A model generated the notes under the pieces. It was not told the DNA's origin, did not search any database, and saw only the letters and a list, made by a program, of their open reading frames with translations. Below, piece after piece: positions 1-7,091 of a stretch of DNA of 11,477 nucleotides. The translations under genes and the position numbers were made by a program. This stretch comes from Candidatus Nitrosopumilus sp. (GTDB lineage: Archaea > Thermoproteota > Nitrososphaeria > Nitrososphaerales > Nitrosopumilaceae), in assembly GCA_013043295.1 (NCBI GenBank), contig JABDOO010000046.1, forward strand, positions 1 through 11,477, in the 5' to 3' direction. Numbering within the stretch: position 1 is the stretch's first letter; the number at the start of each line of letters is the position of its first letter.

Positions 1-680
1 ATTACAAATTCAGTAATTGTTCCAAAAATTCCAGCCCTTATTACGTCAACAAGATATGTTAACGGATTTAGATAAAATGCCGTTCGTAATGGTTCTGGTG
101 CACCTCCTGCTGGATAAAATGCTGTACTAACAAAAGCAAAAAAAAGAAAAACGGTATTAATTATTACATTAAATCCTTCACTTGAGCGTAATCTAGTGGA
201 AATTATTGAGGCTAATGAACCAAAAAGTACTGAACCTGTGATAGCTCCAAAAACAATTATGGGTATCGTTACTAGAGAAAATTCCACAGATTCAAAAAAT
301 ACTGGGTATCCTACTACTGCTATTAGTGTTGCACTAACTAGACCAATAATTCCTATTGTGCAAATATTACTTAGAATATAATGACTTCTAGTAAATGGCC
401 CAGACATAATTTGTTCAAACATTCCATGTTTTCTATCATTCCAAATTATAATTCCAGAAATTAGAGTACTATTCATAATATTAAATCCAATCATACCAGA
501 AGCTAAAAATGCAGGATAATCAAGATCTTTATTTCCAAATGGTACTGCATTGATTAAAGGCGCATAAGCAAATCCTGCAACAAAAATGTAAATTAAAGGA
601 AAAATTATTTGCCAAATTAAAAATCCAGGATTGAGAGAAATTGTAAGATTTCTATTTACTAATCTAATTATTGGATGCAT
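1..680 (-). CDS. ABC-2 type transporter permease (partial, C-terminus beyond window)
   Basis: Membrane subunit of an ABC exporter of the DrrB/ABC-2 type; it would form the export channel driven by the ATPase encoded just upstream. The 226 visible residues start MHPIIRLVNRNL, a short cytoplasmic amphipathic stretch typical of the family. Hydrophobic segments follow at about residues 21-45, 57-80, 103-128, 135-160 and 172-192. Near the end are the family-type segments FVSTAFYP (183-190) and NPLTYLVDVIR (205-215). The frame is still open at the left edge, so the last membrane segment and the stop are missing. The ATG overlaps the last 17 bases of the ATPase gene and follows a GGTGAG ribosome-binding-like sequence, so translation is probably coupled. 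The substrate cannot be read from the sequence; the daunorubicin-resistance label used for such pairs is only a family name. Confidence 0.88.
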   Translation of the reverse strand, partial: MHPIIRLVNRNLTISLNPGFLIWQIIFPLIYIFVAGFAYAPLINAVPFGNKDLDYPAFLASGMIGFNIMNSTLISGIIIWNDRKHGMFEQIMSGPFTRSHYILSNICTIGIIGLVSATLIAVVGYPVFFESVEFSLVTIPIIVFGAITGSVLFGSLASIISTRLRSSEGFNVIINTVFLFFAFVSTAFYPAGGAPEPLRTAFYLNPLTYLVDVIRAGIFGTITEFV

Positions 681-1602
681 TTTCTCTCACCATGTTTAAG
701 AATATCTCTTCAAGATTTGTCGGTACTGCAGATAAATCCTCTATCTCAATTTTATTATCATTAAGTATTTTTAAAACTTGTAATAAAACTAATTCAGATT
801 GCTCTGAATGAATAATAATATTAGTTCCAGTTTTAAAATCAATTTTGCAATCAGATATTCCAGATAAAAGTGAAGTAATTTCAGATTGCTTTTCTAACAA
901 ATGGATTTTAATGGTTTTCTCTTTTCCGAATCTATTTTTTAGAGCATCAGGGGAATCAACGGTTACAATTTTACCTTTATCAATAATAGCAATTTGATCA
1001 CAGAGGTATTCTGCCTCAGAAAGAATATGGGTGGTGTAAAAAATTGTTAAGCCTGTTTTTACTTTATTTTTTAAATAATCTAGTAATTTTCTTCTAGCAC
1101 TAGGATCTAATCCTACAGTCGGCTCATCTAAAAATAATAATTCCATATCATGCATAAATTCTCGTGCAACCTGAACTCGTCTTCTTTGACCAATTGATAG
1201 GTCTTCATTTCTTCTTTTACGAATTTCAACTAGATCAAAATCTTTCAATAATTGTTCCATTCTTTTATTACGCTCAATTTTTGGGACATTCCACATCATT
1301 CCATATTTTTCAAGAGATTTTTCGACAGATAATGTAGGCTCATAGCTGGGTTGTTGTAAGACTACACCAATTTTATGACGAATTTGAAGTGGGTTTGATA
1401 CTGCATTAACCCCCAAAATCGATAATGAACCACTTGATGGTGGAATAAGAGTAGTGAGAAGTTTGATGGTAGTAGATTTACCAGCACCATTAGGTCCTAA
1501 AAATCCAAAAACTTGACCGGATTTTACTGATAATATTAGATCATCTACTGCACGAACTGAACCATATAATTTAGAAAGATGATTTACTTCAATACATGAC
1601 AT
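664..1602 (-). CDS. ABC transporter ATP-binding protein (DrrA-like, ABC-2 exporter)
   Basis: Cytoplasmic ATPase of 312 residues that powers the adjacent ABC-2 permease. Visible motifs: Walker A GPNGAGKST (36-44), Q-loop glutamines at 83-84, signature LSIGQ (135-139), Walker B LLFLDEP (155-161), D-loop GLDP (164-167) and switch histidine H192 (TTH). The C-terminal extension (about 225-312) ends in a PTNLEEIFLNM stretch, as is usual in DrrA/NodI-like ATPases that pair with ABC-2 permeases. The signature has Ile where LSGGQ has its first Gly; LS.GQ variants are common in this subfamily, so activity is expected. The ATG at 1602 fits, because SCIEVNHLSKLYG aligns with the usual N-terminus. The gene overlaps a 42-residue ORF upstream by 14 bases and the permease downstream by 17 bases, which indicates one operon. 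Confidence 0.95.
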   Translation of the reverse strand: MSCIEVNHLSKLYGSVRAVDDLILSVKSGQVFGFLGPNGAGKSTTIKLLTTLIPPSSGSLSILGVNAVSNPLQIRHKIGVVLQQPSYEPTLSVEKSLEKYGMMWNVPKIERNKRMEQLLKDFDLVEIRKRRNEDLSIGQRRRVQVAREFMHDMELLFLDEPTVGLDPSARRKLLDYLKNKVKTGLTIFYTTHILSEAEYLCDQIAIIDKGKIVTVDSPDALKNRFGKEKTIKIHLLEKQSEITSLLSGISDCKIDFKTGTNIIIHSEQSELVLLQVLKILNDNKIEIEDLSAVPTNLEEIFLNMVRENASNN

Positions 1603-1717
1603 AGTAAAACTGCGATCTTCCTATTAATTTAGTTAGTGAGAAATATGCGAAAAGAATTGGAAGAATATAACTAATTAAGAAAAAACATGTAGAAATTTCC
1701 TGTAATAATAATTTCAT
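1589..1717 (-). CDS. Small hydrophobic (single-span) membrane protein heading the ABC operon, unknown
   Basis: A 42-residue ORF with an ATG at 1717 and a TGA at 1589. It begins MKLLLQEIST, continues with a hydrophobic segment from C11 to about G33 (including FFLISYILPILFAYFSL), and ends LIGRSQFYYVMY. One membrane span is likely, with basic residues K30 and R34 flanking its C-terminal end. The ORF fills most of what would otherwise be a 221-base gap and overlaps the ATPase start by 14 bases in another frame. A TATA-like CTTTATCA lies 27-28 bases upstream of the ATG, the distance for a leaderless archaeal transcript. I do not recognise a family. By position it could be an accessory subunit or regulator of the exporter. 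It could also be a chance ORF, but composition, overlap and promoter spacing all favour a real gene. Confidence 0.6.
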   Translation of the reverse strand: MKLLLQEISTCFFLISYILPILFAYFSLTKLIGRSQFYYVMY

Positions 1718-1740
1718 TTTTTGAATATTCAAGAAGATTC

Positions 1741-1748
1741 TGATAAAG
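1741..1748 (-). promoter_or_regulatory. TATA-like box for the small membrane ORF/ABC operon
   Basis: On the minus strand this reads CTTTATCA, centred 27-28 bases upstream of the ATG at 1717. That fits an archaeal TATA box for a leaderless mRNA. It lies in the 106-base divergent region shared with the RPA-like gene. Confidence 0.4.
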
Positions 1749-1790
1749 CGATCATTTTATTAAAAAATCATATTATCAAATGAATGAAAT

Positions 1791-1799
1791 TTTTATTAA
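1791..1799 (+). promoter_or_regulatory. TATA-like box for the RPA-like gene
   Basis: TTTTATTAA is centred 29 bases upstream of the TTG at 1824, as expected if transcription starts at or just before the start codon. An in-frame TAG at 1800-1802 rules out a start further upstream. Confidence 0.45.
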
Positions 1800-1823
1800 T
1801 AGAACAAGTTTAACAAAATTGAA

Positions 1824-3221
1824 TTGTCAGAATTTGAGGTTCTTATAAATAAATTTCTAGAACAAAAACCGGAATTAACTAAAGAAGATCTTGAAGACCA
1901 AATAAAACAGAAAAAGGAAAAAATTGGTGCTGGATATTTGACTGATCAGGGGGCTTTATTTTTAATTGCATCTGATTACGGGATTGTATTATCCGAGCCA
2001 CAAAAATTAGAAATTAGTTTAAAGGATCTTTATGCCGGAGCAAAAGAAATCTCATTAGAAACAAGAGTTCTAAATTTATCACCTGCAAAACAATTTTCTA
2101 GAAAAGATGGTTCTCCATTTTATCTTAGAACAATGACTGTATATGATTCTAATTCAACAGCTAGTGTAAAATTATGGGATGAAAAAGCAAATCTGCCAGG
2201 AATTGAAAATCTAAAGCCTGGAGATTTAATTAAAATCATTAAAGCTTATGTTAAATCGGATCTTGATGGTTCTCCAACAATAAACATCGGTTCTGGATCA
2301 AATATAGAAACTACTGATACTACAAGTGAAATTCCGACAATAGACACCATTACAAAAGATGTGAGTGAATCTCAAGAAGGACAAAAGGATCTAGTAATTT
2401 CAGGAACTATTGATGGAGTAATTAGTGGTATGGAATTTACAAATTCACGTGGTATGCCTGGAAAAGCACTAAGAATGAGATTAAAGGGTAAAGATGGAAG
2501 TGGAATGAGAGTAGTATTATGGGGTAAAGATGAATCCACCATTCCAAACATGATTTCACAATCAGCAAAAGTAAGATTACTTGGTGTTAGAGTAAAATCA
2601 GGAAATCAAGGACTAGAAATTCATGGAAATGATGCAACAATAGTAGAAATTGAAGGAGGAAAAGAAGCAGAACCTATAATCACTAGAATTCTCTCTATAT
2701 CACCAACAGAAAACGGTAAAAATATGATTTTAGCTGTAGATAATAAAAAGAATTTATTCAATATTAGTGACTTTTCAAATTCAACTAGTATCTGTGTAGA
2801 AGGAGATGTAATAGAATGTATGCCATCAAAAGTTTATGGGAATTCAATTACACTTGATGAAAATTCTTTTGTAAGAAAATTAGATAATGATGAATCAATT
2901 CCATCTTTATCACAACTTAGAACAAAAATTAATGATATCAAAGTTGACTCTAGTTATTGTATTGAAGCAATTGTATTGAAAGTTCCTGAGAGAAGAGAAG
3001 TTCAAACAAAAACTGGTGAAACAATAGCACTTTCAGAAATGTTTGTGGAGGATGACACTGGGCAAATTTGGGTAAAGGGTTGGAGAAATCAAGCAAGAAT
3101 TATTGATAAATGTGAATTAGGAGAAATTATTTCCATAACAGGGTTGAATGCAAAAGCTGGACTTGAAGGTAGAATAGAACTATTTGTGACTTCATTCTCT
3201 AAAATTACAAAGAAAAACTAA
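1824..3221 (+). CDS. RPA-like single-stranded DNA-binding protein (replication factor A, multiple OB folds)
   Basis: A 465-residue protein that probably coats single-stranded DNA in replication, recombination and repair. The N-terminal 60 residues (EKIGAGYLTDQGALFLIASD at 32-51) resemble the helical leader of archaeal RPA large subunits. Repeated OB-fold-like units follow: about 67-160 (LSPAKQFSRKDGSPFYLRTM, then ASVKLWDEK), 185-275 (ISGTIDGVISG, then MRVVLWGKD), a divergent unit near 280-350, and 360-460 (IEAIVLKVPERREVQTKTGE, then IWVKGWRNQA). A polar Thr/Ser/Asp-rich linker spans about 160-185. No C-terminal CxxC zinc finger is visible, although some euryarchaeal RPAs have one. The start must be TTG at 1824: an in-frame stop lies at 1800 and no ATG occurs near the N-terminus. 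The gene converges on the helicase gene, with stop codons overlapping. Confidence 0.88.
   Translation: MSEFEVLINKFLEQKPELTKEDLEDQIKQKKEKIGAGYLTDQGALFLIASDYGIVLSEPQKLEISLKDLYAGAKEISLETRVLNLSPAKQFSRKDGSPFYLRTMTVYDSNSTASVKLWDEKANLPGIENLKPGDLIKIIKAYVKSDLDGSPTINIGSGSNIETTDTTSEIPTIDTITKDVSESQEGQKDLVISGTIDGVISGMEFTNSRGMPGKALRMRLKGKDGSGMRVVLWGKDESTIPNMISQSAKVRLLGVRVKSGNQGLEIHGNDATIVEIEGGKEAEPIITRILSISPTENGKNMILAVDNKKNLFNISDFSNSTSICVEGDVIECMPSKVYGNSITLDENSFVRKLDNDESIPSLSQLRTKINDIKVDSSYCIEAIVLKVPERREVQTKTGETIALSEMFVEDDTGQIWVKGWRNQARIIDKCELGEIISITGLNAKAGLEGRIELFVTSFSKITKKN
3208..3217 (-). terminator. T-rich 3' end signal downstream of the Lhr-type helicase
   Basis: On the minus strand GTTTTTCTTT follows directly after the helicase stop. 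Archaeal termination mainly needs T-rich tracts, so this is a plausible terminator. It lies inside the convergent RPA gene. Confidence 0.35.
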
Positions 3222-5959
3222 GAGTCCCAAAAGCCTCTAGTTACTACGTATTGTCGTTCTGCTTCATAGATTTGTTTAAACAAGTGTTCTTCATCCACCA
3301 TATTTCTCAAGATTCTTGCCGCAGTATCAGCACCAACACCATATCCTGAAATCACAGTAATAGCTATTTTTCCAAAATTTTCTACTAATGAAGCAACTTT
3401 CCAGGCACGATCAAACTTGTGTTTTTCATCTGGAGTTAATTTTTTTCCGGCATGTTTTTTTCGAATAATTTTAGGTAGATCATAATCAGAATAATATGTT
3501 GCTGTAATTTGTCTTGCTTTACAATATGGACAAACAAGCAAATTTTTTACCTCAGATGTTTGAAAAATGCGCTCCCATTTTCCACATCGAGCACAGATCA
3601 AACGATGTTTTGTTTTTTCTAATCTAGCTTTAACGAGATCAAGAATACCTTTGTCAAGATTTGCAGGCGAGGAATAATATTTGGCAGTATGATCTAAAAT
3701 GGGCAGAGCCAATTTAGAATATTGATCAACTTCTAACCAAGTAAAATGAATTTTATCTTCTTTGATTTTTTTTAGAATTTTTTCAGAGTTTTTAAGATCA
3801 TATTTATCATGAAATAGTTCTCTTAGTGCTTCATGGACAAGTGCTGTTTTGGAATATCGTTCAAACAAAAATCTGGCAGATTTTCTTTCATATATTGCAC
3901 CACGTCCTACAACTCCAAATTTTTTTGCAACGCACCATGTTTTCCAATTGACATTATGAGTTCCAATTAAAGAAGCACTAACAACAGATTGTAAATCATA
4001 ATCATCCTTAATCACTTCCATGAAAAGTTTTTCTGAAATTCTAGAATTAGATGATAAAACAATTCTGTAACCATCAGAACGAGAATCAACAATTGAACCT
4101 AATATTGATGAAAGCATTGAAGATAGTAGTGTGGATAAAGTAGAATTGATCTTGGTACCAAGACAAGAATGAATTACGATTGAACCTTGAGATCTATTTG
4201 ATTCAATTACAAGGTTATTTTCATCAGGAATTATATCGAAATTTAATTTTTCAATTATTTTATTTGTTAAAGTAAAATTTCCATTCTTAACTTTACTACG
4301 AAAATTTCCTACTTTACGTGCTGTTTTATAGTCAATTGGAATAGTTTCTCCTTCCCAATACGGGACAGTAATTCCGCCTCCCCTGAAAGGTTCAACATTT
4401 ACACTAAATGATTTTTCATCAACATTTAGAATTCTCCATTGTGAACCTTTCAACACAAAAATATTTCCTGAATCTCCATGATCTCCTACAAATCGTTGAT
4501 CTAAAGATCCAATAATTTTTTTTCCAACACTATCAAAAACTTTGAATTTAAGAATATCAGGTATTGTGGAAAGATTTTCAAAATAATATTTGAAAGAACC
4601 TCCTTTTTTCCAATAAGTCATTTTTGTCCTATCAAAAAAAATCAGATAGTTTGAATCAAGTAAATCTAATACATTTACTAGATCTTCAATTTTCAAATTT
4701 CTAAATGAATATGCCTTTGTCACTAAATCAAATGCTTGTTCAACTGTAACTTCACCAATTTGCATAGATAGTCCAACTAAATGATGAGCTAAAACATCTA
4801 GAGAACCCTCATGAATTTTTTGCTCTTCAATGGAACCTTCTTGAATACGATCAAGAATTGCTTGTGCTTCGAACTCATCATCAGGATTATTTGTAATAAT
4901 TAAACCCTGAGCTGATGCATCACGATTATGTTTACTTCTACCTATTCTTTGAACAAATTTTGATACTTGTCTTGGAGAGCCATAATGAATTACTAATTCA
5001 ACGGATCCAATATCTAATCCTAATTCTAAAGAAGAGGTGCATACTACAATACCATGTTTGCCTTCACGCAAAGTTTGTTCTGTTTCTTCTCTAACTTCTT
5101 TGGAGAGAGAACCATGATGTAATTCTATTGGAATAGAAGACTTTTGTTTTAAAACTGATGCTAAAAACTCAGATTCTCCTCTTGTATTAGTAAAGAGAAG
5201 TATTGGTGAATTTAGTTTTAATTCTAGTACATATTCAACAATTTTTTCTGCGACATCTGAAATTGTTCCTTCAACATACTTGATTTCTACATCATATTTT
5301 CTAACTGATGTATCTCTGATTATCTGACATTTTCTTTTAGTTCCTACTACAAATTTTCCTGCCTCATCAAAATTTCCTACAGTTGCGGATAATCCAACTT
5401 TTGTAAGTGGGTATTTTGAATTTAATTCCAATCTTTCAATGCTTAATGATAATTGAGAACCTCGTTCGCTAGATAACAATTCATGCACTTCATCTATTAC
5501 AATCCATTCTAAATCAGATAGTGCATTAAGCATTTTTACCTGTGTTAATAGTATAACCAAAGTTTCAGGAGTTGTAATTAAAACATCAGGGGGATTTTCA
5601 GTTATTTTTTTTCTATCTTTTTGGCTAGTATCTCCATGTCGAATTTTAATTGTCAGTTGATTTTCATGTGCATAATTTGTAATTCTTCGAAACACATCAC
5701 GGTTTAAGGCTCTCAAGGGTGTAATGTAAAGTGCTTTAATTTTTCCAGATTGTTTAGAATTTTTTAACAAAGAGAAAATTGGAATTACTGAACATTCTGT
5801 TTTTCCTGAGCCTGTTGGAGCAATAACAAGACAATCTTTTTTTTGTAGAATAATTGGTGATGCTTTTTTCTGAATCTCAGTTAGTTTAGAAAATCCAAAT
5901 TTTCCAAATAGTGAATCAAGAAGTGGATTCGACGGGATTATTTGATCTTGATCTTTCAT
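3218..5959 (-). CDS. lhr: Lhr-type superfamily 2 DEAD/DEAH-box helicase
   Basis: ATP-dependent nucleic-acid helicase of the archaeal Lhr family, implicated in DNA repair or RNA metabolism. From the ATG at 5959 it has 913 residues. Helicase core motifs: Q-motif LTEIQ (26-30), Walker A APTGSGKT (47-54), TPLRAL (80-85), DEVH (156-159), SAT (191-193), motif V around CTSSLELGLDIG (307-318) and motif VI QRIGRSKH (337-344). A winged-helix/Lhr-core region follows. At the C-terminus are a CxxC...CxxC zinc ribbon (C789, C792, C810, C813) and a helix-hairpin-helix-like segment, VISGYGVGADTAARIL (about 869-884). A TTG two codons upstream could also start translation, but the ATG is preferred; a GGTG stands 9 bases before it. 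The start lies 44 bases inside the preceding small gene, and the stop shares bases with the convergent RPA stop. Confidence 0.92.
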   Translation of the reverse strand: MKDQDQIIPSNPLLDSLFGKFGFSKLTEIQKKASPIILQKKDCLVIAPTGSGKTECSVIPIFSLLKNSKQSGKIKALYITPLRALNRDVFRRITNYAHENQLTIKIRHGDTSQKDRKKITENPPDVLITTPETLVILLTQVKMLNALSDLEWIVIDEVHELLSSERGSQLSLSIERLELNSKYPLTKVGLSATVGNFDEAGKFVVGTKRKCQIIRDTSVRKYDVEIKYVEGTISDVAEKIVEYVLELKLNSPILLFTNTRGESEFLASVLKQKSSIPIELHHGSLSKEVREETEQTLREGKHGIVVCTSSLELGLDIGSVELVIHYGSPRQVSKFVQRIGRSKHNRDASAQGLIITNNPDDEFEAQAILDRIQEGSIEEQKIHEGSLDVLAHHLVGLSMQIGEVTVEQAFDLVTKAYSFRNLKIEDLVNVLDLLDSNYLIFFDRTKMTYWKKGGSFKYYFENLSTIPDILKFKVFDSVGKKIIGSLDQRFVGDHGDSGNIFVLKGSQWRILNVDEKSFSVNVEPFRGGGITVPYWEGETIPIDYKTARKVGNFRSKVKNGNFTLTNKIIEKLNFDIIPDENNLVIESNRSQGSIVIHSCLGTKINSTLSTLLSSMLSSILGSIVDSRSDGYRIVLSSNSRISEKLFMEVIKDDYDLQSVVSASLIGTHNVNWKTWCVAKKFGVVGRGAIYERKSARFLFERYSKTALVHEALRELFHDKYDLKNSEKILKKIKEDKIHFTWLEVDQYSKLALPILDHTAKYYSSPANLDKGILDLVKARLEKTKHRLICARCGKWERIFQTSEVKNLLVCPYCKARQITATYYSDYDLPKIIRKKHAGKKLTPDEKHKFDRAWKVASLVENFGKIAITVISGYGVGADTAARILRNMVDEEHLFKQIYEAERQYVVTRGFWDS

Positions 5960-6035
5960 ATACAATTACACCAACTAAGCCTAGTGCAAACAAAACTACA
6001 GTGATAATTGGTATTGAATCAAAAATTCCTGCCAT
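5916..6035 (-). CDS. Small single-span membrane protein, unknown, overlapping the helicase start
   Basis: A 39-residue ORF, ATG at 6035 and TGA at 5916. It begins MAGIFDSIPI, has a clean hydrophobic span at about residues 9-25 (PIITVVLFALGLVGVIV), then YERSRS and a polar tail ending PVESTS. A short N-terminus with the basic YERSRS stretch after the span suggests the tail is cytoplasmic. It fills the gap between the RecA-like and helicase genes, starting 22 bases after the RecA-like stop. Its last 44 bases are also the first 44 of the helicase gene in another frame. ATTTTTAAT lies 26 bases upstream of the ATG. I cannot name a family or function. The well-formed membrane segment and the gap it fills make chance unlikely. 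Confidence 0.62.
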   Translation of the reverse strand: MAGIFDSIPIITVVLFALGLVGVIVYERSRSNNPVESTS

Positions 6036-6056
6036 TATTTTGGTTAATACTAGACC

Positions 6057-6065
6057 ATTAAAAAT
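6057..6065 (-). promoter_or_regulatory. TATA-like box overlapping the RecA-like stop codon
   Basis: On the minus strand this reads ATTTTTAAT, centred 26 bases upstream of the ATG at 6035 and including the stop codon of the RecA-like gene. It could give the small membrane protein and helicase their own transcript. In this AT-rich DNA a chance match is possible. Confidence 0.35.
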
Positions 6066-6717
6066 CTTCAGTAATATCAGAAAGGCCTTTTTTGGTAATT
6101 GTATATGAAAAATTTTCTTTTTTTAATGCCCAATAGATTTGACCGATGAATTTTGATGAATTTTTAGTAAGATGAATTTTAATGTGTGTAAAAGGATCAA
6201 TTGCATTTTGCATATTTTCAATTTCTTTATCATCACTTGTTCGAATCATATTTGTAATAATAATTGGAATTTTTTTTGTAATAGCAAAATTTGATAAACT
6301 ATGCATATATTTCATAAATAATGAATTTTTTTTGAAAGTTGATTCATTATTTTGATATTCATAAGAAAATAAATCTGTAATGTTATCAATTACTATTAAA
6401 GAGAAGTTATTTGAAATGATATTGTTTACTGATTTAATTTGTTCTGAAGTATTTGTAATTCTAGATACAGTAATTTTATCAAGTAAATTAATTCCTATTT
6501 CAAATTCTTTTTGAATCTCTAGAATTCGTTCTGGTCTAAATCCTCCTGTTGTATCTAAATACAAAACATTTCCACCATTTTTTACTGAATTTATTAATAA
6601 TTGTAAAAGTAGCAATGTTTTACCTGTTCCATTTTCACCAAAAATATCTACAATCACACCATCTGGAATTCCTCCAGACAAGAATTGATCTAATTTTTGT
6701 AAACCTGTAGAGATCAT
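6058..6717 (-). CDS. RecA/RadA-superfamily ATPase (RadA paralogue, RadB/KaiC-like)
   Basis: A single-domain RecA-fold ATPase of 219 residues, counted from the ATG at 6717 (MISTGLQKLDQFLSGGIPDG), which matches the usual core start of RadA/RadB/KaiC proteins. A TTG at 6762 would add a hydrophobic 15-residue extension, which I consider untranslated because a TATA-like box lies within it. Walker A is FGENGTGKT (26-34) and Walker B LIVIDN (107-112). YLDTTGGFRPERI (53-65) matches the RadA motif YIDTEGTFRPERI, but the catalytic Glu position holds T57. There is no N-terminal helix-hairpin-helix domain as in RadA, so this is a paralogue, not the main recombinase. It probably assists recombination or repair. 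It is encoded upstream of a small membrane protein and the Lhr-type helicase on the same strand. Confidence 0.85.
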   Translation of the reverse strand: MISTGLQKLDQFLSGGIPDGVIVDIFGENGTGKTLLLLQLLINSVKNGGNVLYLDTTGGFRPERILEIQKEFEIGINLLDKITVSRITNTSEQIKSVNNIISNNFSLIVIDNITDLFSYEYQNNESTFKKNSLFMKYMHSLSNFAITKKIPIIITNMIRTSDDKEIENMQNAIDPFTHIKIHLTKNSSKFIGQIYWALKKENFSYTITKKGLSDITEDF

Positions 6718-6744
6718 TTGTATAATTATTAGAAAACCGAGAAA

Positions 6745-6752
6745 AAATTTAA
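6745..6752 (-). promoter_or_regulatory. TATA-like box for the RecA-like gene
   Basis: On the minus strand this reads TTAAATTT, centred about 31 bases upstream of the ATG at 6717. It supports that start over the TTG at 6762, which lies upstream of the box. Confidence 0.4.
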
Positions 6753-6782
6753 GGAATTTCAATATTTAGAAAAGAGGTAAGG

Positions 6783-6790
6783 CTTTTATG
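6783..6790 (+). promoter_or_regulatory. TATA-like box for the Sm-like/metK genes
   Basis: CTTTTATG is centred about 39 bases upstream of the GTG start at 6826, which would give a leader of roughly 12 bases. The leader contains GTGA, a weak ribosome-binding-like sequence. Confidence 0.3.
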
Positions 6791-6825
6791 CTAGAGACTA
6801 AAGTTGCAAATCAAGTGAACAATTA

Positions 6826-7071
6826 GTGTCCCAATCAAATAGTGCAAAAAGACCTCTAACAACCCTTCAAAAAAGTACAAAGAAGAAAGTTACAGTAAGA
6901 CTGAAAAACGAAGTTGAATACAAAGGCAAAATGGATAATGTTGATTCTTATATGAATTTGATTATGACTGATGCTGAAGAACTTCATGACGGTAAAACAA
7001 TTGCAAATTATGGTAGAGTTATCGTAAGAGGCAATAATGTATTATTTATCAAACTAGAAAACGAACTCTAG
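6826..7071 (+). CDS. Sm-like archaeal protein (Lsm), RNA-binding
   Basis: An 81-residue Lsm protein. The family forms heptameric (sometimes hexameric) rings that bind U-rich RNA and act in RNA processing and turnover. Sm1 motif: VTVRLKNEVEYKGKMDNVDS (22-41), followed by YMNLIMTDAEE, with the RNA-contacting D40 and N44. Sm2 motif: GRVIVRGNNVLFI (63-75), with R68, G69 and N70. The 20-residue N-terminal extension before the fold is Ser/Lys/Thr-rich and moderately long for an archaeal Lsm. The start is GTG; an in-frame stop lies at 6799-6801 and no ATG is available upstream. metK begins 20 bases after the stop, so the two genes are probably co-transcribed. Confidence 0.95.
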   Translation: MSQSNSAKRPLTTLQKSTKKKVTVRLKNEVEYKGKMDNVDSYMNLIMTDAEELHDGKTIANYGRVIVRGNNVLFIKLENEL

Positions 7072-7091
7072 TGTTAGTATGATGTGGTTTT

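Noticed and set aside
196..381. 61-residue open frame on the plus strand
   Set aside because: It is antisense to the ABC-2 permease, whose minus-strand frame gives a clear membrane protein.
3218..3240. Imperfect inverted repeat CTAAGAG...CTCTAG after the RPA stop
   Set aside because: It needs a bulged base and a 10-base loop and has no following T tract; most likely chance.
5911..6108. 65-residue open frame on the plus strand across the helicase/RecA-like junction
   Set aside because: It is the antisense shadow of the small membrane ORF and of the ends of two minus-strand genes. Its Thr/Ile-rich composition is typical of a shadow frame.
6718..6762. N-terminal extension of the RecA-like protein from a TTG at 6762
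   Set aside because: It would add a hydrophobic segment absent from the family, and the candidate TATA box lies inside it. The ATG at 6717 gives the standard N-terminus.
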